A DNA stretch of 5,937 nucleotides from Gammaproteobacteria bacterium (lineage in GTDB: Bacteria > Pseudomonadota > Gammaproteobacteria > Eutrophobiales > Eutrophobiaceae). Every line of letters begins with the position of its first letter. Within the stretch, counting starts at the first letter, position 1. A program made the translations under genes and the position numbers. The notes under the pieces are model-generated. The model did not search any database, was not told where the DNA came from, and saw nothing but the letters and a program-made list of their open reading frames with translations. Below are positions 1 through 5,936 of the stretch, in pieces. The DNA lies in NCBI GenBank assembly GCA_014239225.1, contig JAAZZI010000053.1, forward strand, positions 1-5,937. The letters run 5' to 3'.

Positions 1-2
1 AG

Positions 3-461
3 CCTGGTGTTTATCGTGGCAATTGCGCTGAACTTTGTGGCAGGGATCACGGATTTATGCCGATCGTTGTCAATGCTGTACCAAAGGCTGAATATGCGGT
101 TTGGGTTGAAGAACAAAAAGCAATGCAGCTAGCAGCAGCAGCAGGCGCTGATAAAGAATGGTCGAAAGAAGAATTGCTAGAAAAAGGTGCAGAAGTTTAT
201 GCCGCAAATTGTGCTGCTTGTCATATGGCAGAAGGTCAGGGCATAGAAGGCCTATTCCCAGCTTTAAATGGCAGTGCTATTGTCAATGGATCAGCAGCTG
301 AAATGGTTATGTTGATACTTAATGGTAAAAATATGATGCCCGCTTTTAAAGACATATTAAATGATGTGGATATAGCGGCAGCAATGACGCATGAGAGAAA
401 CTCATGGGGCAATACGGTTAAAGATGTTGTTCAGCCATCAGATGTAAAGGCAATGCGCTAA
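3..461 (+). CDS. coxB: Cytochrome c oxidase subunit II, C-terminal part with fused cytochrome c domain (5' end outside window)
   Basis: Subunit II takes electrons from the soluble or membrane donor and passes them through the binuclear CuA centre to heme a in subunit I. The frame is open from base 3, well upstream of the first ATG (57), so that ATG is internal and the gene is cut by the window edge; 152 residues are visible. Bases 24-59 encode the CuA motif C-A-E-L-C-G-R-D-H-G-F-M, with both Cys, the Glu, His and Met ligands. An Ala/Glu/Lys-rich linker follows, then a cytochrome c domain with heme-binding C-A-A-C-H at 210-224 and a likely axial Met in M-M-P-A-F (333-347). The ending R-N-S-W-G-N and V-V-Q-P-S-D-V is typical of cytochrome c-fused CoxB in Beta- and Gammaproteobacteria. 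The product is exposed to the periplasm. It is the first gene seen of the coxBA-ctaG-coxC unit, 48 bp before coxA. Confidence 0.97.
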   Translation, partial: PGVYRGNCAELCGRDHGFMPIVVNAVPKAEYAVWVEEQKAMQLAAAAGADKEWSKEELLEKGAEVYAANCAACHMAEGQGIEGLFPALNGSAIVNGSAAEMVMLILNGKNMMPAFKDILNDVDIAAAMTHERNSWGNTVKDVVQPSDVKAMR

Positions 462-499
462 CAAAAATTAAATTAAACATATAGTAAAATAATATAAAG

Positions 500-513
500 G
501 GTAAAAATTATGA
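500..513 (+). promoter_or_regulatory. Translation-initiation segment of coxA, repeated at ctaG
   Basis: The 14 bases ggtaaaaattatga around the coxA ATG (510) recur exactly at 2248-2261 around the ctaG ATG (2258). In coxA the segment is preceded by AAAGG, completing a good Shine-Dalgarno; at ctaG only the GGT part is present. The match helps to fix the ctaG start at the ATG. Whether it is functional or just a favoured A-rich initiation context cannot be told. Confidence 0.4.
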
Positions 514-2102
514 GCGAAGCAGTCCTACACGACGATCACCATGATCACAAACCGTATGGAATAGGCCGTTGGCTTTTTTCAACTAATCACAAAGATATCG
601 GAACCATGTATCTCGTGTTTGCTTTGATAATGTTTTTTGTCGGCGGTGCCATGTCAATGGTAATCCGGGCTGAGTTGTTTCAGCCGGGTATACAATACGT
701 TGATCCACAGTTTTACAACTCTATGGTAACAGTGCATGCGTTGGTGATGATCTTTGGCGCATTAATGCCCGCTGGCGTAGGACTTGCTAACTGGATGATC
801 CCTATGATGATTGGCGCACCCGATATGGCATTACCGCGCATGAATAATATGAGTTTTTGGATCCTACCTTTTGCGTTTACTCTACTATTATCAACGTTTT
901 TTATGCAGGGCGGCGCACCAGCAGGCGGTTGGACAATGTATCCACCGTTAGTGTTGCAGTTGGGTGATGGATTTCCCTACCTAGTCTTTGCGGTTCATTT
1001 TCTAGGGATTTCTTCAATTATGGGAGCTATTAATATCATCGCGACGGTGTTTAATATGCGCGCCCCAGGGATGTCTTTTATGAGACTGCCATTATTTGTT
1101 TGGGCTTGGATTATTACGGCATTTTTATTAATCGCGGCAATGCCCGTATTAGCTGGGGGCGTTACAATGCTGTTAACCGATAAATATTTCGGCACCGCGT
1201 TCTTTGATGCCGCAGGCGGTGGTGATCCGGTTATGTTTCAGCATATCTTCTGGTTTTTCGGACACCCCGAAGTCTATATTTTGGTATTGCCATCGTTTGG
1301 GGTCATCTCACAGATCATACCGACTTTTTCACGCAAACCATTATTTGGCTACACCTCAATGGTGTATGCAACCGCATCGATAGCTTTCTTATCATTTTTT
1401 GTTTGGGCGCATCATATGTTTACCGTTGGCATGCCATTAACAGGCGAGTTATTTTTTATGTATGCAACGATGTCAATTGCTGTGCCGACCGGCGTGAAAA
1501 TATTTAACTGGATGGCAACCATGTGGAAAGGTTCGATGACCTTCGAAACACCAATGCTTTTCGCAATTGGCGTATTATTTATGTTTTCGATTGGTGGTTT
1601 TTCTGGTTTGATGATGGGGATCACCCCCGTCGATTTTCAGTATCACGACACTTATTTTATTGTTGCCCACTTTCATTATGTCATTGTTCCGGGGATTATT
1701 TTTGGCATTATCGGCGGCATTTATTTTTGGTTACCTAAGTGGACAGGCAATATGTATGATGAAAAACTCGGCAAACTACATTTCTGGTTGTCGACCGTTT
1801 CAGTCAATGTGCTGTTTTTCCCAATGCATTTTATTGGTCTAGCAGGAATGCCTCGCCGTATTCCAGATTATAATGTTCAGTTTGCAGACTGGAACACAAT
1901 TATCAGTCTAGGCGGTTTTGTGTTTGGCCTAAGCCAACTAATACTTGTTTGGGTAGTGATTAAGTGTGTACGCGGCGGCGAAAAAGCAACAGATCAAGTG
2001 TGGGAAGGCGCGCATGGTCTAGAGTGGACCCTGCCTTCGCCACCACCATTTCATACTTTTACAACACCACCCGAAGTAACGGATGCGACAGCACATTCAT
2101 AA
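510..2102 (+). CDS. coxA: Cytochrome c oxidase subunit I (A1-type heme-copper oxidase)
   Basis: This is the catalytic subunit: it reduces O2 to water at the heme a3-CuB site and pumps protons across the inner membrane. The 530 residues are the usual full length for the family. Ligands visible by position: H76 and H389 (heme a), H387 (heme a3), H252, H301 and H302 (CuB), with Y256 in the G-H-P-E-V-Y motif as the cross-linked tyrosine. E254 in that motif, D105 in G-A-P-D-M and the N/M-N-N segment after it mark the D channel. K330 and T337 in T-G-V-K-I-F-N-W-M-A-T-M-W mark the K channel; together these place it in the A1 subfamily. R449-R450 (M-P-R-R-I-P-D-Y) contact the heme propionates. The N-terminus is His/Asp-rich and the C-terminal tail Pro-rich, both common in proteobacterial CoxA. 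The start is supported by AAGGG at 497-501, eight bases before the ATG. Confidence 0.99.
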   Translation: MSEAVLHDDHHDHKPYGIGRWLFSTNHKDIGTMYLVFALIMFFVGGAMSMVIRAELFQPGIQYVDPQFYNSMVTVHALVMIFGALMPAGVGLANWMIPMMIGAPDMALPRMNNMSFWILPFAFTLLLSTFFMQGGAPAGGWTMYPPLVLQLGDGFPYLVFAVHFLGISSIMGAINIIATVFNMRAPGMSFMRLPLFVWAWIITAFLLIAAMPVLAGGVTMLLTDKYFGTAFFDAAGGGDPVMFQHIFWFFGHPEVYILVLPSFGVISQIIPTFSRKPLFGYTSMVYATASIAFLSFFVWAHHMFTVGMPLTGELFFMYATMSIAVPTGVKIFNWMATMWKGSMTFETPMLFAIGVLFMFSIGGFSGLMMGITPVDFQYHDTYFIVAHFHYVIVPGIIFGIIGGIYFWLPKWTGNMYDEKLGKLHFWLSTVSVNVLFFPMHFIGLAGMPRRIPDYNVQFADWNTIISLGGFVFGLSQLILVWVVIKCVRGGEKATDQVWEGAHGLEWTLPSPPPFHTFTTPPEVTDATAHS

Positions 2103-2129
2103 AATAAACAATGGGAATTATGCTTGTTA

Positions 2130-2252
2130 ATGAGTGAAAAAGATCAAATGTCGGCTAAAAAGGAACTGGCGATAAAAAATATGCGACTAGCTATTATTTT
2201 GGGGTTAGTCGCTATCGGTTTTTATGCGGTGTTTATTATATTTTATTGGTAA
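2130..2252 (+). CDS. Small single-span membrane protein, cytochrome oxidase small assembly protein-like
   Basis: A 40-codon gene fills the spacer between coxA and ctaG: M-S-E-K-D-Q-M-S-A-K, a basic stretch K-K-E-L-A-I-K-N-M-R, then about 20 hydrophobic residues (L20 to W40) ending F-Y-W. The layout, a charged N-terminus then one transmembrane helix running almost to the C-terminus, and the position match the tiny proteins annotated in Beta- and Gammaproteobacteria as cytochrome oxidase small assembly protein. The positive residues before the helix predict N-in, C-out. The stop lies 5 bases before the ctaG ATG, so the two are probably translationally coupled. The ribosome site is weak (GGGA at 2113-2116, 13 bases upstream); ATG 2148 is a possible alternative start. 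The biochemical role is not established; involvement in subunit I maturation is inferred from context only. Confidence 0.75.
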   Translation: MSEKDQMSAKKELAIKNMRLAIILGLVAIGFYAVFIIFYW

Positions 2253-2257
2253 AAATT

Positions 2258-2833
2258 ATGAAAAATAATGCGACAAAAACGGCAAAAAAACTTGGACTTG
2301 TAGCTGTGGCAATGTTTGGCTTCGGTTATTTGATGGTGCCCATATATAATATTTTATGTGAGGTTACTGGCATTAATGGTAAAACGGGCCGAATTACACA
2401 ATCACAAGTAAACGCTAATGATGTTGATGTTGACAGGTTTGTAACGGTTGAGTTTGATACCAATGTTAATCCTAATTTACCCTGGACTTTTAAGGCCGCT
2501 GAATTTAAACAGCAAGTACGGCCTGGCGAAATAGCCGAGGCGGTATTCGTTGTAGAAAACAAATCTAATAAGATCATTGTTGGGCAAGCAGTACCAAGTG
2601 TTGCCCCAGAACAAGCATCACTATTTTTTAATAAGACAGAATGTTTTTGTTTTATAAACCAAGAATTAGCGCCTGGTGAAAAGAAAGATATGATTGTACG
2701 TTATGTCGTTGACTCAGATTTGCCAGAAAAAATAACAACAATGACCCTGTCGTATACTTTTTTTAAAGCTTCTGAAAAGGCTGTTGCTGTTACAGGGCAA
2801 GATCGCAAAATAGTAATAAAAGATAATGGTTAA
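2258..2833 (+). CDS. ctaG: Cytochrome c oxidase assembly protein CtaG/Cox11 (CuB copper chaperone)
   Basis: Cox11-family proteins are anchored in the inner membrane, with a periplasmic beta-sandwich domain that delivers Cu(I) to the CuB site of subunit I. The 191 residues fit the family. In order: a short basic N-terminus, one transmembrane helix (about residues 11-28), the conserved P-I-Y-N-I-L-C-E-V-T-G segment with C34, and the copper-binding C-F-C-F at 129-132 preceded by the P-E-Q-A-S-L-F-F-N-K-T-E signature. A TTG at 2246 is in frame and would add four residues and overlap the upstream 40-codon gene. The ATG at 2258 is preferred because its surroundings repeat those of the coxA start and homologues begin just before the helix. 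It lies between the small membrane gene and coxC, the standard proteobacterial order. Confidence 0.97.
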   Translation: MKNNATKTAKKLGLVAVAMFGFGYLMVPIYNILCEVTGINGKTGRITQSQVNANDVDVDRFVTVEFDTNVNPNLPWTFKAAEFKQQVRPGEIAEAVFVVENKSNKIIVGQAVPSVAPEQASLFFNKTECFCFINQELAPGEKKDMIVRYVVDSDLPEKITTMTLSYTFFKASEKAVAVTGQDRKIVIKDNG

Positions 2834-2846
2834 AAAATAATTAATT

Positions 2847-2855
2847 AAGGTGAGG
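2847..2855 (+). promoter_or_regulatory. Ribosome binding site of coxC, deciding between two in-frame ATGs
   Basis: AAGGTGAGG precedes two in-frame ATGs, at 2857 and 2863. Its GAGG core (2852-2855) is one base from the first and seven bases from the second; seven is normal spacing. The upstream AAGG (2847-2850) could serve the first ATG with six bases. The second ATG gives an M-T-D-S-H-D-T-Y-F start that resembles homologues better. Confidence 0.55.
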
Positions 2856-2862
2856 AATGGTT

Positions 2863-3753
2863 ATGACTGATTCACACGATACATATTTTATCCCGGAACC
2901 AAGTCGTTGGCCTATAGTGGGGACTCTAGCTTTGTTCGTCGCTTTTTGCGGCGGCGGTATGGTGCTGAATGGTTATATCAATAATGGGCAGTATGTCTTA
3001 GGTCTTGGTGTCGCTGCTATTGTTTATCTGTTTTATGGTTGGTTTAAAGACGTTATAGCTGAAAGCATTGCAGGAAAATATAGTGAGCAGGTCGATATCA
3101 GTTTTCGCTGGGGGATGGCCTGGTTTATTTTTTCCGAGGTAATGTTTTTCGCAGCATTTTTTGGCGCTTTATTTTATACGCGGGTTCTTTCAGTGCCATG
3201 GCTAGGTTTAGAAGAAAACGTCAGTAACCAATTTTTATGGCCTGATTTTCAGGCTGTATGGCCTTTATTATTAACTCCTGATATGTCTATTGATGGGCTT
3301 GAATCCAAATATATGGCAATAAAAGATGTCATTCCAGCTTTTGGCGTTCCTGCTGTTAATACTGCGATTCTTTTGTCTAGTGGCGCAACGGTTACGTTTG
3401 CGCATTGGGCAATGAAGCAAGGGAATCGTTCCGTTCTGTGTTGGTGGTTGGCAGCTACCGTCCTTTTGGGCTTTGTTTTTGTCTACTTACAGGCAATAGA
3501 ATATGGCCACGCATACCACGAACTCGACTTAACACTTAAATCAGGCGTCTACGGGTCAACCTTTTTTATGTTAACTGGGTTTCATGGCTTCCATGTCACT
3601 ATGGGCGCAACAATGTTATTGGTCATTTTGATTAGATCGATGAAGGGGCACTTTTCGGCGCATAACCATTTTGCCTTTGAAGCAGTCGCATGGTACTGGC
3701 ATTTTGTTGATGTAGTCTGGTTGGGGTTATTCGTATTTGTTTATTGGGTATAG
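2863..3753 (+). CDS. coxC: Cytochrome c oxidase subunit III
   Basis: Subunit III is the third core subunit. It carries no metal; it stabilises the enzyme during turnover and supports proton uptake into the D channel of subunit I. The 296 residues (298 if the ATG at 2857 is used) contain about seven hydrophobic helices. Recognisable family segments are the N-terminal H-D-T-Y-F-I-P-E-P-S-R-W-P-I, W-F-I-F-S-E-V-M-F-F with E92, L-Q-A-I-E-Y with E213, G-F-H-G-F-H-V-T-M-G starting near 239, and the final W-H-F-V-D-V-V-W helix. A longer loop between helices 3 and 4 (about residues 110-160) is typical of proteobacterial CoxC compared with the mitochondrial form. It is the last gene of the first transcription unit: a strong hairpin begins 15 bases after the TAG. 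Confidence 0.98.
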   Translation: MTDSHDTYFIPEPSRWPIVGTLALFVAFCGGGMVLNGYINNGQYVLGLGVAAIVYLFYGWFKDVIAESIAGKYSEQVDISFRWGMAWFIFSEVMFFAAFFGALFYTRVLSVPWLGLEENVSNQFLWPDFQAVWPLLLTPDMSIDGLESKYMAIKDVIPAFGVPAVNTAILLSSGATVTFAHWAMKQGNRSVLCWWLAATVLLGFVFVYLQAIEYGHAYHELDLTLKSGVYGSTFFMLTGFHGFHVTMGATMLLVILIRSMKGHFSAHNHFAFEAVAWYWHFVDVVWLGLFVFVYWV

Positions 3754-3768
3754 ACTAAAAAAATAATA

Positions 3769-3800
3769 TATAAAGGCGCTGCATTGGCAGCGCCTTTATA
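3769..3800. terminator. Bidirectional intrinsic terminator between coxC and the facing DUF2909-like gene
   Basis: A perfect 14-bp inverted repeat (3769-3782 with 3787-3800) closes a four-base loop ATTG; its core is GGCGCTGC/GCAGCGCC. On the plus strand it is followed by G then TTTTT (3802-3806). On the minus strand the flanking A-rich bases 3757-3766 read as a run of T. It sits 15 bases after the coxC stop and 13 bases after the minus-strand gene's stop, so it can end both converging transcripts. Confidence 0.9.
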
Positions 3801-3813
3801 GTTTTTGCGCTAT

Positions 3814-4035
3814 TTAAAAACCAGCCCCGTGTGGCGTTATCCATCCAAACTTATAACCAAATAACAAGGAAATAAATACCGCAATAGAAAGTATAATTCT
3901 GAAAGTCAGCGAAGTAACCAATCTTTTTGAGCTCGATTTGTCTTTTGTTAAGAAAAAAAGTCCTGAAAAAAGCGAAATACCTATCAGAATAAATAGAAAT
4001 AAGATATAAATTTTAAAATAAAGGGCGGCATCCAT
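3814..4035 (-). CDS. DUF2909-like twin transmembrane protein
   Basis: A 73-residue protein with two hydrophobic helices (about residues 8-29 and 46-62) joined by a short charged loop containing K-D-K-S-S-S-K-R. The pattern S-L-F-S-G-L-F-F-L-T-K-D and the T-S-L-T-F-R-I-I-L-S stretch after the loop resemble the DUF2909 family, small membrane proteins encoded next to coxC and SURF1 in Gammaproteobacteria, commonly in this reversed orientation. Function is unknown; oxidase biogenesis is inferred from neighbourhood only. A TTG at 4051-4053 would add six residues; the ATG at 4033-4035 is preferred as the standard codon, giving a product of usual length. It converges on coxC and diverges from surf1, so it has its own promoter in the spacer after 4035. 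Confidence 0.85.
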   Translation of the reverse strand: MDAALYFKIYILFLFILIGISLFSGLFFLTKDKSSSKRLVTSLTFRIILSIAVFISLLFGYKFGWITPHGAGF

Positions 4036-4109
4036 TATTGTATGTCTCTGCAATTTAGTTTAATAGTTTAACAGCATAAATCTCATAGAGCTCGATGAAT
4101 TAATAATTA
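4036..4109. promoter_or_regulatory. Divergent promoter region between DUF2909-like gene and surf1
   Basis: Because coxC is followed by a strong terminator, transcription of surf1 and the genes after it should start in this 74-bp AT-rich spacer, and the minus-strand gene must also start here. I see no convincing consensus promoter. The best plus-strand candidate is TTGTAT (4038-4043), 17 bases, then TAATAG (4061-4066), with only three matches in each box. No clear operator is visible, and the surf1 ATG lacks a good Shine-Dalgarno. Confidence 0.35.
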
Positions 4110-4859
4110 ATGAAAGTAAATATTAAAAAATGGGTTTTTTGTCCAAGACTAATAACAAGTCTCATAACGTTAGTATTTTTTATCCTGTTTCTTTCCTTGG
4201 GTTTTTGGCAGCTCGATCGCGCCGAACAAAAAAGATCTCAACATTCTTTTTTTGAGAAACGGCAGATCAAAGAGGCAGTTAATCTCGATCATAATGTGAT
4301 TAAAACCGTGGACACCGCCGATCTTGTATGGCGTAAGGTTAATGCTACGGGTAATTTCCTGGAACAGCATCAAATTTTATTAGATAACCAGGTGCATGCT
4401 GGGCAGGCAGGATACTATGTTTACACACCTTTTAGGCTTGAAGATAGTGAAGATATTATTCTGGTAAATCGAGGCTGGGTCTCAACAAATAATGATCGAA
4501 GTTTAAGGCCAAGATTAATTATGACAGAAGGTATAATTAATATTAATGGTGTTATAAAAGAGGAGCCACGAACAGGACTTTTATTAACTAAAGAACATGT
4601 TGAAAAATTGAGCGAAACTATCACAAGAGTGCAAAGACTAACTATTGCCGAAGTATCTGATATAACAAAAATTAAATTATTGCCTTTTATAATGAGATTA
4701 TCTCCAGAATCAATGCATGGCTATACTAAAAAGCGGCAGTCACATAATTCTGGCGAGAATGTTCATATGGGTTATGCATACCAATGGTTTGCTTTTGCCA
4801 TCACGCTGCTTGCTATTTATTTAGTAATAAATATTAAAAAAAGAAATGGAGCTAAATAA
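4110..4859 (+). CDS. SURF1 family cytochrome oxidase biogenesis protein
   Basis: SURF1 (Shy1) proteins aid insertion of heme a into subunit I. The architecture is classical: an N-terminal transmembrane helix (about 13-32) ending in G-F-W-Q-L-D-R-A-E-Q-K, a periplasmic domain, and a C-terminal helix (about 223-241). Family signatures are the I-L-L-D-N-Q segment near 89, G-Y-Y-V-Y-T-P-F near 101, I-L-V-N-R-G-W-V near 117, and H-M-G-Y-A-Y-Q-W-F-A-F-A at 219-230, which leads into the last helix. The 249 residues are normal. An ATG at 4095 is in frame but followed at once by stop codons, so 4110 is the first usable start. It heads the second plus-strand unit, and its stop directly abuts the next ATG. 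It is visibly more AT-rich than the structural cox genes, as is common for assembly factors. Confidence 0.95.
   Translation: MKVNIKKWVFCPRLITSLITLVFFILFLSLGFWQLDRAEQKRSQHSFFEKRQIKEAVNLDHNVIKTVDTADLVWRKVNATGNFLEQHQILLDNQVHAGQAGYYVYTPFRLEDSEDIILVNRGWVSTNNDRSLRPRLIMTEGIININGVIKEEPRTGLLLTKEHVEKLSETITRVQRLTIAEVSDITKIKLLPFIMRLSPESMHGYTKKRQSHNSGENVHMGYAYQWFAFAITLLAIYLVINIKKRNGAK
4848..4851 (+). promoter_or_regulatory. Ribosome binding site for the SCO-like gene, inside the end of surf1
   Basis: GGAG lies eight bases before the ATG at 4860, within the last surf1 codons. The junction reads TAA-ATG with no spacer, an arrangement that favours translational coupling of the two proteins. Confidence 0.65.
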
Positions 4860-5468
4860 ATGGACGCCGAAAATCCCAATAAGAAAAACAAAATAATTAT
4901 CACTGCTATTATTATTGTTTTTACAGGGCCTTTAATTTTATCATGGTTTATTTTTAGCCATACTGATTTTTTAGAGGCTAGAGGAACATCAAATTATGGC
5001 CAAATTATAAACCCCCCCATTCTATTAGAAGATTTTTCTTTAGTTGACCCAACTAATTTAGAAAGAAAAAATACTTTGTATGGGAAATGGAGCATGATTT
5101 TTGTAGCCGAGTCATGCGATGAAATCTGCATGGAAAATGTTTATCGAATGCGGCAAATCCATATGGGCATAGGCAAACATTCACTAAGAGTACAAAAAGT
5201 TCTATTTTTAACCAATCAACATCCTGGTGAACTATCTAAATTATTTATTAACTACGCAGGGCAACAGGTGATTAATACTGACTCAGTCGATTTAGATACG
5301 CTATTAGATAAGTTTCGTTCAGAAAAAGTTATTAACCCAACCAAAGCCGGACATATATATATTTCAGACCCACTCGGTAATCTTATGATGAGCTATCCAT
5401 CTGATATAAACCCAAAAGGTATTTTGAAGGACCTAAAAAAATTATTAAGAGCATCTCGTATCGGTTAA
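4860..5468 (+). CDS. Membrane-anchored SCO/thioredoxin-like protein of the oxidase cluster
   Basis: A 202-residue protein with a basic N-terminus, one transmembrane helix (about 12-33) and a periplasmic domain. After N-P-P-I-L-L-E-D-F-S-L-V-D (about 51-63) comes a beta strand W-S-M-I-F-V-A followed by C86-D-E-I-C90, the C-x3-C spacing used by SCO copper chaperones, and M-E-N-V-Y-R-M-R-Q-I-H. Later strands are V-Q-K-V-L-F-L-T and H-I-Y-I-S-D-P-L-G-N-L. The SCO copper ligand His, expected right after the Asp of the last strand, is Pro here (D170-P171), so classical copper binding is doubtful. Genes of this kind occur between SURF1 and ctaA in Pseudomonas and relatives and are usually left hypothetical. 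A role in thiol reduction or CuA assembly is inferred from fold and context. The stop is 25 bp before ctaA. Confidence 0.85.
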   Translation: MDAENPNKKNKIIITAIIIVFTGPLILSWFIFSHTDFLEARGTSNYGQIINPPILLEDFSLVDPTNLERKNTLYGKWSMIFVAESCDEICMENVYRMRQIHMGIGKHSLRVQKVLFLTNQHPGELSKLFINYAGQQVINTDSVDLDTLLDKFRSEKVINPTKAGHIYISDPLGNLMMSYPSDINPKGILKDLKKLLRASRIG

Positions 5469-5493
5469 TAAAAAAGATTATAAAGTCTAAAAA

Positions 5494-5925
5494 ATGAAAA
5501 TAAATTTAAACCGTGTATTTCTTAATCTTTTACGTCTCGGATGTTTGTTGGCGCTTGTGGTCATTATTTTAGGTGCATACGTTAGGTTATCTGACGCAGG
5601 TTTAGGATGTCCTGATTGGCCGGGTTGTTATGGCAAATTGATTGTCCCCGAGGGAAGTATTAGTCAAGTTGAGGAGATGAATTTGGCTTATCCTGAAAGG
5701 TTATTTGAAAAAGATAAGGCATGGAAGGAAATGTTGCATCGTTATCTTGCCAGTGCGTTAGGTTTTTTAATTTTAATGTTGGCTGCCCTTACATGGTTTA
5801 AGACACAATTTTTAAGCGTACGTTTATTTTCAAGTATTTTACTTCTACTTGTTTTTAACATTCTTTCAGTACCGCCTCTTCCTTCAATCGCAACTACTTT
5901 GTTATTTCTAACTATAGTTCCTTGA
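5494..5925 (+). CDS. ctaA: Heme A synthase CtaA/COX15, N-terminal part only; 3' end replaced by unrelated sequence
   Basis: CtaA oxidises the C8 methyl of heme O to the formyl group of heme A, in the inner membrane. Residues 1-121 fit the family well: helix 1 (about 12-29), Y-V-R-L-S-D-A-G-L-G-C-P-D-W-P-G-C-Y-G with the Cys pair C39/C45, a periplasmic loop, K-A-W-K-E-M-L-H-R-Y with E79 and heme ligand H82, helix 2 (83-101), and the start of helix 3. The family then expects a Q-x-x-L/F-G-M-W-T-V-T segment and over 200 more residues. Instead, from about 5857 the frame gives residues unlike CtaA and stops at TGA 5923. No other plus-strand frame restores the family sequence, so this is not a simple frameshift. 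The stop is probably accidental, and the true gene boundary in the window is near 5850-5862. No clear ribosome site precedes the ATG. Confidence 0.9.
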   Translation: MKINLNRVFLNLLRLGCLLALVVIILGAYVRLSDAGLGCPDWPGCYGKLIVPEGSISQVEEMNLAYPERLFEKDKAWKEMLHRYLASALGFLILMLAALTWFKTQFLSVRLFSSILLLLVFNILSVPPLPSIATTLLFLTIVP

Positions 5926-5936
5926 CTAAAAGTATA
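5856..5936 (-). pseudogene. Fragment resembling LpxI (UDP-2,3-diacylglucosamine diphosphatase), joined in reverse to ctaA
   Basis: Reading the minus strand from the right edge gives about 27 residues, with S-Q-G-T-I-V-R-N-N-K-V-V-A-I-E and G-R-G-G-T-E-R-M-L. This fits the LpxI (DUF1009) segment that in Caulobacter-type proteins runs roughly I-G-Q-G-A-V-V then V-L-A-V-E and E-G-T-D-A-M-L. LpxI hydrolyses UDP-diacylglucosamine to lipid X in lipid A synthesis. Below about 5856 the frame remains open to a stop near 5741, but it then only shadows the ctaA sense strand. The fragment is very short, so identification rests on pattern recall. Gammaproteobacteria usually use LpxH instead, which makes foreign or misjoined DNA plausible. 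Confidence 0.4.

Noticed and set aside
995..1195. Minus-strand open frame inside coxA (also 1412-1624 minus, and plus-strand frames at 1523-1738 and 1660-1842)
   Set aside because: These are shadows of coxA, whose own frame is fully explained by family motifs; they have no ribosome sites or recognisable protein patterns.
2111..2137. Tiny ATG frame of eight codons between coxA and the 40-codon gene, a possible leader peptide
   Set aside because: Too short to support, and it overlaps the better-supported 40-codon gene start without its own ribosome site.
2326..2577. Minus-strand open frame inside ctaG
   Set aside because: It lies antisense to a well-supported Cox11 gene and has no recognisable features.
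4099..4111. Dyad ATTAAT-A-ATTAAT overlapping the surf1 start, a possible operator
   Set aside because: Made only of A and T in an AT-rich spacer, so chance is likely; it resembles no specific regulator site that I can name.
3929..4218. The short word agctcgat occurring near 3930, 4089 and 4210
   Set aside because: Eight bases, irregular spacing, and two of the three copies are inside coding sequence; most likely coincidence.
4170..4624. Two minus-strand open frames inside surf1 (4170-4373 and 4421-4624)
   Set aside because: Both are antisense shadows of SURF1, which accounts for the sequence.
5012..5018. Run of seven C in the SCO-like gene, a possible slippage or phase-variation site or sequencing error
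   Set aside because: The frame reads through it normally, with family-like sequence on both sides, and seven bases is short for a phase-variable tract.
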